Shown here piece by piece: positions 6,308 to 7,739 of a stretch of DNA of 7,739 bases. The translations under genes were made by a program, and so were the position numbers. Every line of letters begins with the position of its first letter. Position 1 is the stretch's first letter. The notes beneath the pieces were generated by a model, which saw only the letters and a list, made by a program, of their open reading frames with translations, searched no databases and was not told the DNA's origin. Origin of the DNA: an uncultured Eubacteriales bacterium (GTDB lineage Bacteria; Bacillota; Clostridia; Oscillospirales; Acutalibacteraceae); the NCBI GenBank assembly GCA_900322105.1, contig ONYV01000045.1:1-7739 (forward strand), in the 5' to 3' direction.

Positions 6308-6340
6308 AGTTAAATATATCTAATTATATAGGAGGATCTC

Positions 6341-6619
6341 ATGAGTGTCGTGATCGTTGGCGGAAATGAATGTATGGTAAGAGAATATATGGAACTGTGT
6401 AAGTCGTATGACTGCAAGGCAAAGATCTATCCGAAGATGTGCAGAGGTCTGCAAAACCTCGGAAACCCTGATTTGCTGGTGTTGTTTACGAATACGATGT
6501 CGCACAAGATGGTGAAGTGTGCGCTGGACGGCACGAAGAATTGCAGGACAGCCGTAGAACGCTCTCATTCCAGTTCAAAGGCAGCGCTGAAAAACATCCT
6601 TGACCGTTATGCAGGATAA
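6341..6619 (+). CDS. DUF2325 family protein
   Basis: A small cytoplasmic protein of 92 residues. The start MSVVIVGGNECMVREY, the central PDLLVLFTNTMSHKMVKCAL and the late SHSSSKAALKNIL are the DUF2325 pattern. The N-terminal strand-Gly-Gly-Asn looks like the beginning of a Rossmann-like alpha/beta fold. It has six cysteines (11, 20, 25, 34, 60, 68), many for its size. The biochemical function is unknown to me. It is the first gene after the promoter/operator region, with AGGAGG at 6330-6335, and is followed by DUF3793 and flavodoxin genes, a set that I recall from iron-related (feo) loci of Clostridia. A role in iron or redox homeostasis is inferred from this company only. Confidence 0.92.
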   Translation: MSVVIVGGNECMVREYMELCKSYDCKAKIYPKMCRGLQNLGNPDLLVLFTNTMSHKMVKCALDGTKNCRTAVERSHSSSKAALKNILDRYAG

Positions 6620-6658
6620 GACGCAGAAAAAGGGGCAACATAGTGAAGGGGTGTTAAG

Positions 6659-7210
6659 ATGTCAGAGGAAATGCTTGTCAGATATTGCTCACCGACCCTG
6701 ATCGGAATGAAAACCGCCAATATGTTTTCCTATCGGTTTCGGGATACAAAGGATGAGCAGTCAAATCTCAGAAAACTGAATCGTGAGCTGTCTGTCAAAG
6801 GACTGAGGATCATACCGCTGCGGCGGCAAAACGGAAAAACACTGCTTTATCTGTATCGTCCCGAAAAGCTGAAAAAGGATCTCAGGGATGACGCCGCCGG
6901 ACGTTTGCTGCAAGGGAGAGGATATCAGACAGAGAGCATCAGCCGATGTCTTGCAGAGCTGATGAAGCGGCTGAGGGAGAGTGAATGCTTTCCGCATGAG
7001 ATCGGACTGTTTTTAGGCTATCCGCCCGAGGACGTCTGCGGCTTTATTGAGAATAACGCCGAAAACTGTAAGACGGTCGGCTGCTGGAAAGTCTATGGCG
7101 ACGTGAAGAAAGCGCAGCTTACATTCAATAAGTATAAAAGATGCACCGAAGTTTGCTGTTCGCTCTATTCAAAAGGATGCAGCGTCAAAAGAATGGCGGC
7201 ATCTTACTGA
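6659..7210 (+). CDS. DUF3793 family protein
   Basis: A soluble protein of 183 residues with no signal peptide or membrane helix. The family pattern is clear: CSPTLIGMKTANMFSY near the N-terminus (10-25), FPHEIGLFLGYPPEDVCGFI (111-130), and CWKVYGDVKKA...FNKYKRCT (142-163). It has nine cysteines, three of them clustered at the end (166, 167, 174), beyond the part that I recognise as conserved. No enzyme motif is evident and the function is unknown. It lies 39 nt after the DUF2325 gene with AAGGGG at 6646-6651 as ribosome site, so the two are probably co-transcribed. The association with flavodoxin downstream suggests a part in iron or electron-transfer physiology, which is inference. Confidence 0.92.
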   Translation: MSEEMLVRYCSPTLIGMKTANMFSYRFRDTKDEQSNLRKLNRELSVKGLRIIPLRRQNGKTLLYLYRPEKLKKDLRDDAAGRLLQGRGYQTESISRCLAELMKRLRESECFPHEIGLFLGYPPEDVCGFIENNAENCKTVGCWKVYGDVKKAQLTFNKYKRCTEVCCSLYSKGCSVKRMAASY

Positions 7211-7222
7211 TAACGGTAAAAT

Positions 7223-7239
7223 GTCTCGGAGAGACTTTT
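7223..7239 (+). terminator. Weak intrinsic terminator-like hairpin
   Basis: GTCTC-GGA-GAGAC (7223-7235) forms a 5-bp stem with a 3-nt loop and is followed by TTTT (7236-7239). It lies 12 nt after the DUF3793 stop. The stem is short, so it may only attenuate read-through into the flavodoxin gene. Confidence 0.4.
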
Positions 7240-7307
7240 ATAAAAATTCTATATGATCTGACGCAGGCATATCAACAGTCGGGCGGTTCTAAAGCACGAT
7301 AAAAGAA

Positions 7308-7337
7308 TTGATGTTGGGAGTGTTCAGGTCATATGAT
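7308..7337 (+). promoter_or_regulatory. Weak candidate promoter before the flavodoxin gene
   Basis: TTGATG (7308-7313) and TATGAT (7332-7337) are 18 nt apart. The predicted start near 7344 would fall on the ribosome site (AAAGGA, 7344-7349), which leaves a very short leader, so this is a doubtful call. The rest of the 147-nt gap holds nothing else that I can name. Confidence 0.25.
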
Positions 7338-7357
7338 ACACAGAAAGGACATGAAGA

Positions 7358-7739
7358 ATGAGCAAGATCGCAGTAGTTTATTGGAGCGGCACGGGCAATA
7401 CGGAAGCAATGGCAAAGGCTGTGTTGAACGGTGCCAAGGCAGCAGGCGCAGAAGCAGAACTGTTCACTGCCGCTGAATTTGACGCAGAGAAACTGGACGC
7501 TTACGACGCAGTAGGCTTTGGCTGTCCTGCTATGGGCGCAGAAGAACTGGAAGACAGTGAATTTCTCCCGATGTTTGACGGTCTGAAAGATAAGCTCTCA
7601 GGCAAAAAGATCGCTCTGTTCGGTTCATACGGATGGGGAGACGGAGAATGGATGCGTCTGTGGGACGAAGAATGCAAAGGACTTGGCGCAGTGATGGCTG
7701 CGGAATTTGTCATGTGCAACGAAGCGCCCGATGACGAGG
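7358..7739 (+). CDS. Short-chain flavodoxin (3' end outside the window)
   Basis: The first 127 codons of a flavodoxin; it continues past the right edge, and short-chain members are about 140 residues, so little is missing. The FMN phosphate loop is SGTGNTE (residues 10-16) after the first strand KIAVVYW. Later come AVGFGCPAMGAEELEDSEF, which forms the loop beside the isoalloxazine ring, and KIALFGSYGWGDGEW, the second flavin-contacting loop. Flavodoxins are cytoplasmic FMN carriers that replace ferredoxin under iron shortage. ATG 7358 has AAAGGA at 7344-7349, 8 nt upstream; the ATG at 7351 is out of frame and soon stops. The 147-nt gap from DUF3793 means it could be read with the upstream genes or from its own promoter. 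Confidence 0.95.
   Translation, partial: MSKIAVVYWSGTGNTEAMAKAVLNGAKAAGAEAELFTAAEFDAEKLDAYDAVGFGCPAMGAEELEDSEFLPMFDGLKDKLSGKKIALFGSYGWGDGEWMRLWDEECKGLGAVMAAEFVMCNEAPDDE

Noticed and set aside
7252..7257. TATGAT as a -10 box in the DUF3793-flavodoxin gap
   Set aside because: The region 17 nt upstream (GAGAGA) bears no likeness to a -35 box, and there is no TGn extension.
1..7739. CRISPR arrays, tRNA or rRNA genes, insertion sequences, phage or toxin-antitoxin genes
   Set aside because: I saw no regularly spaced repeats, no cloverleaf-like segments and no transposase, integrase or antitoxin motifs on either strand.

Overview
The window reads as a chromosomal segment of an anaerobic Firmicute of the class Clostridia, probably Ruminococcus or a relative in Oscillospiraceae/Lachnospiraceae. 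This rests on the balanced base composition, strong AGGAGG-type ribosome sites, tightly packed co-directional genes and the presence of DUF2325, DUF3793 and DUF4418 families. The genus is a guess; the class is fairly safe. Every gene lies on the + strand.

Region 1 (1-6205) is one long gene cluster that enters from the left. It holds two MacB/FtsX-type ABC modules. Module A is the C-terminal end of one permease (1-335), a complete second permease (350-1555) and an ATPase (1569-2252). Module B is a permease (4321-5529) and an ATPase (5531-6205). Between them sit four envelope proteins: an FMN-binding lipoprotein with a clear covalent-flavin motif (2254-2700), an unrecognised membrane-anchored protein that carries a second flavinylation-like motif (2791-3309), a five-helix membrane protein with one histidine in each of its first four helices (3293-3838), and a four-helix DUF4418 protein with Cys/Met/His-rich outer loops (3863-4324). 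Gaps are short, and three junctions overlap or are 1 nt apart. The paired FtsX permeases plus ATPase resemble those found downstream of FTR1/FetM-P19 iron uptake genes in other bacteria, so an iron or redox role at the cell surface is a reasonable inference. The substrate is not shown by the sequence.

Region 2 (6206-6340) is the only substantial regulatory gap. It has a sigma-70-type promoter, a long imperfect inverted repeat with 16-base arms, and a second extended -10 promoter just downstream of the repeat.

Region 3 (6341-7739) contains a small DUF2325 protein, a DUF3793 protein and the start of a short-chain flavodoxin that runs off the right edge. I recall this trio as commonly found near ferrous iron (feo) genes in Clostridia. 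The whole window may therefore be an iron acquisition and electron-transfer island: an extracytoplasmic flavin/heme-like chain with two ABC machines, followed by an iron-responsive cytoplasmic flavodoxin operon. The individual families are known or partly known. The novel part is the middle set of small redox-looking membrane proteins and the operator-like repeat.
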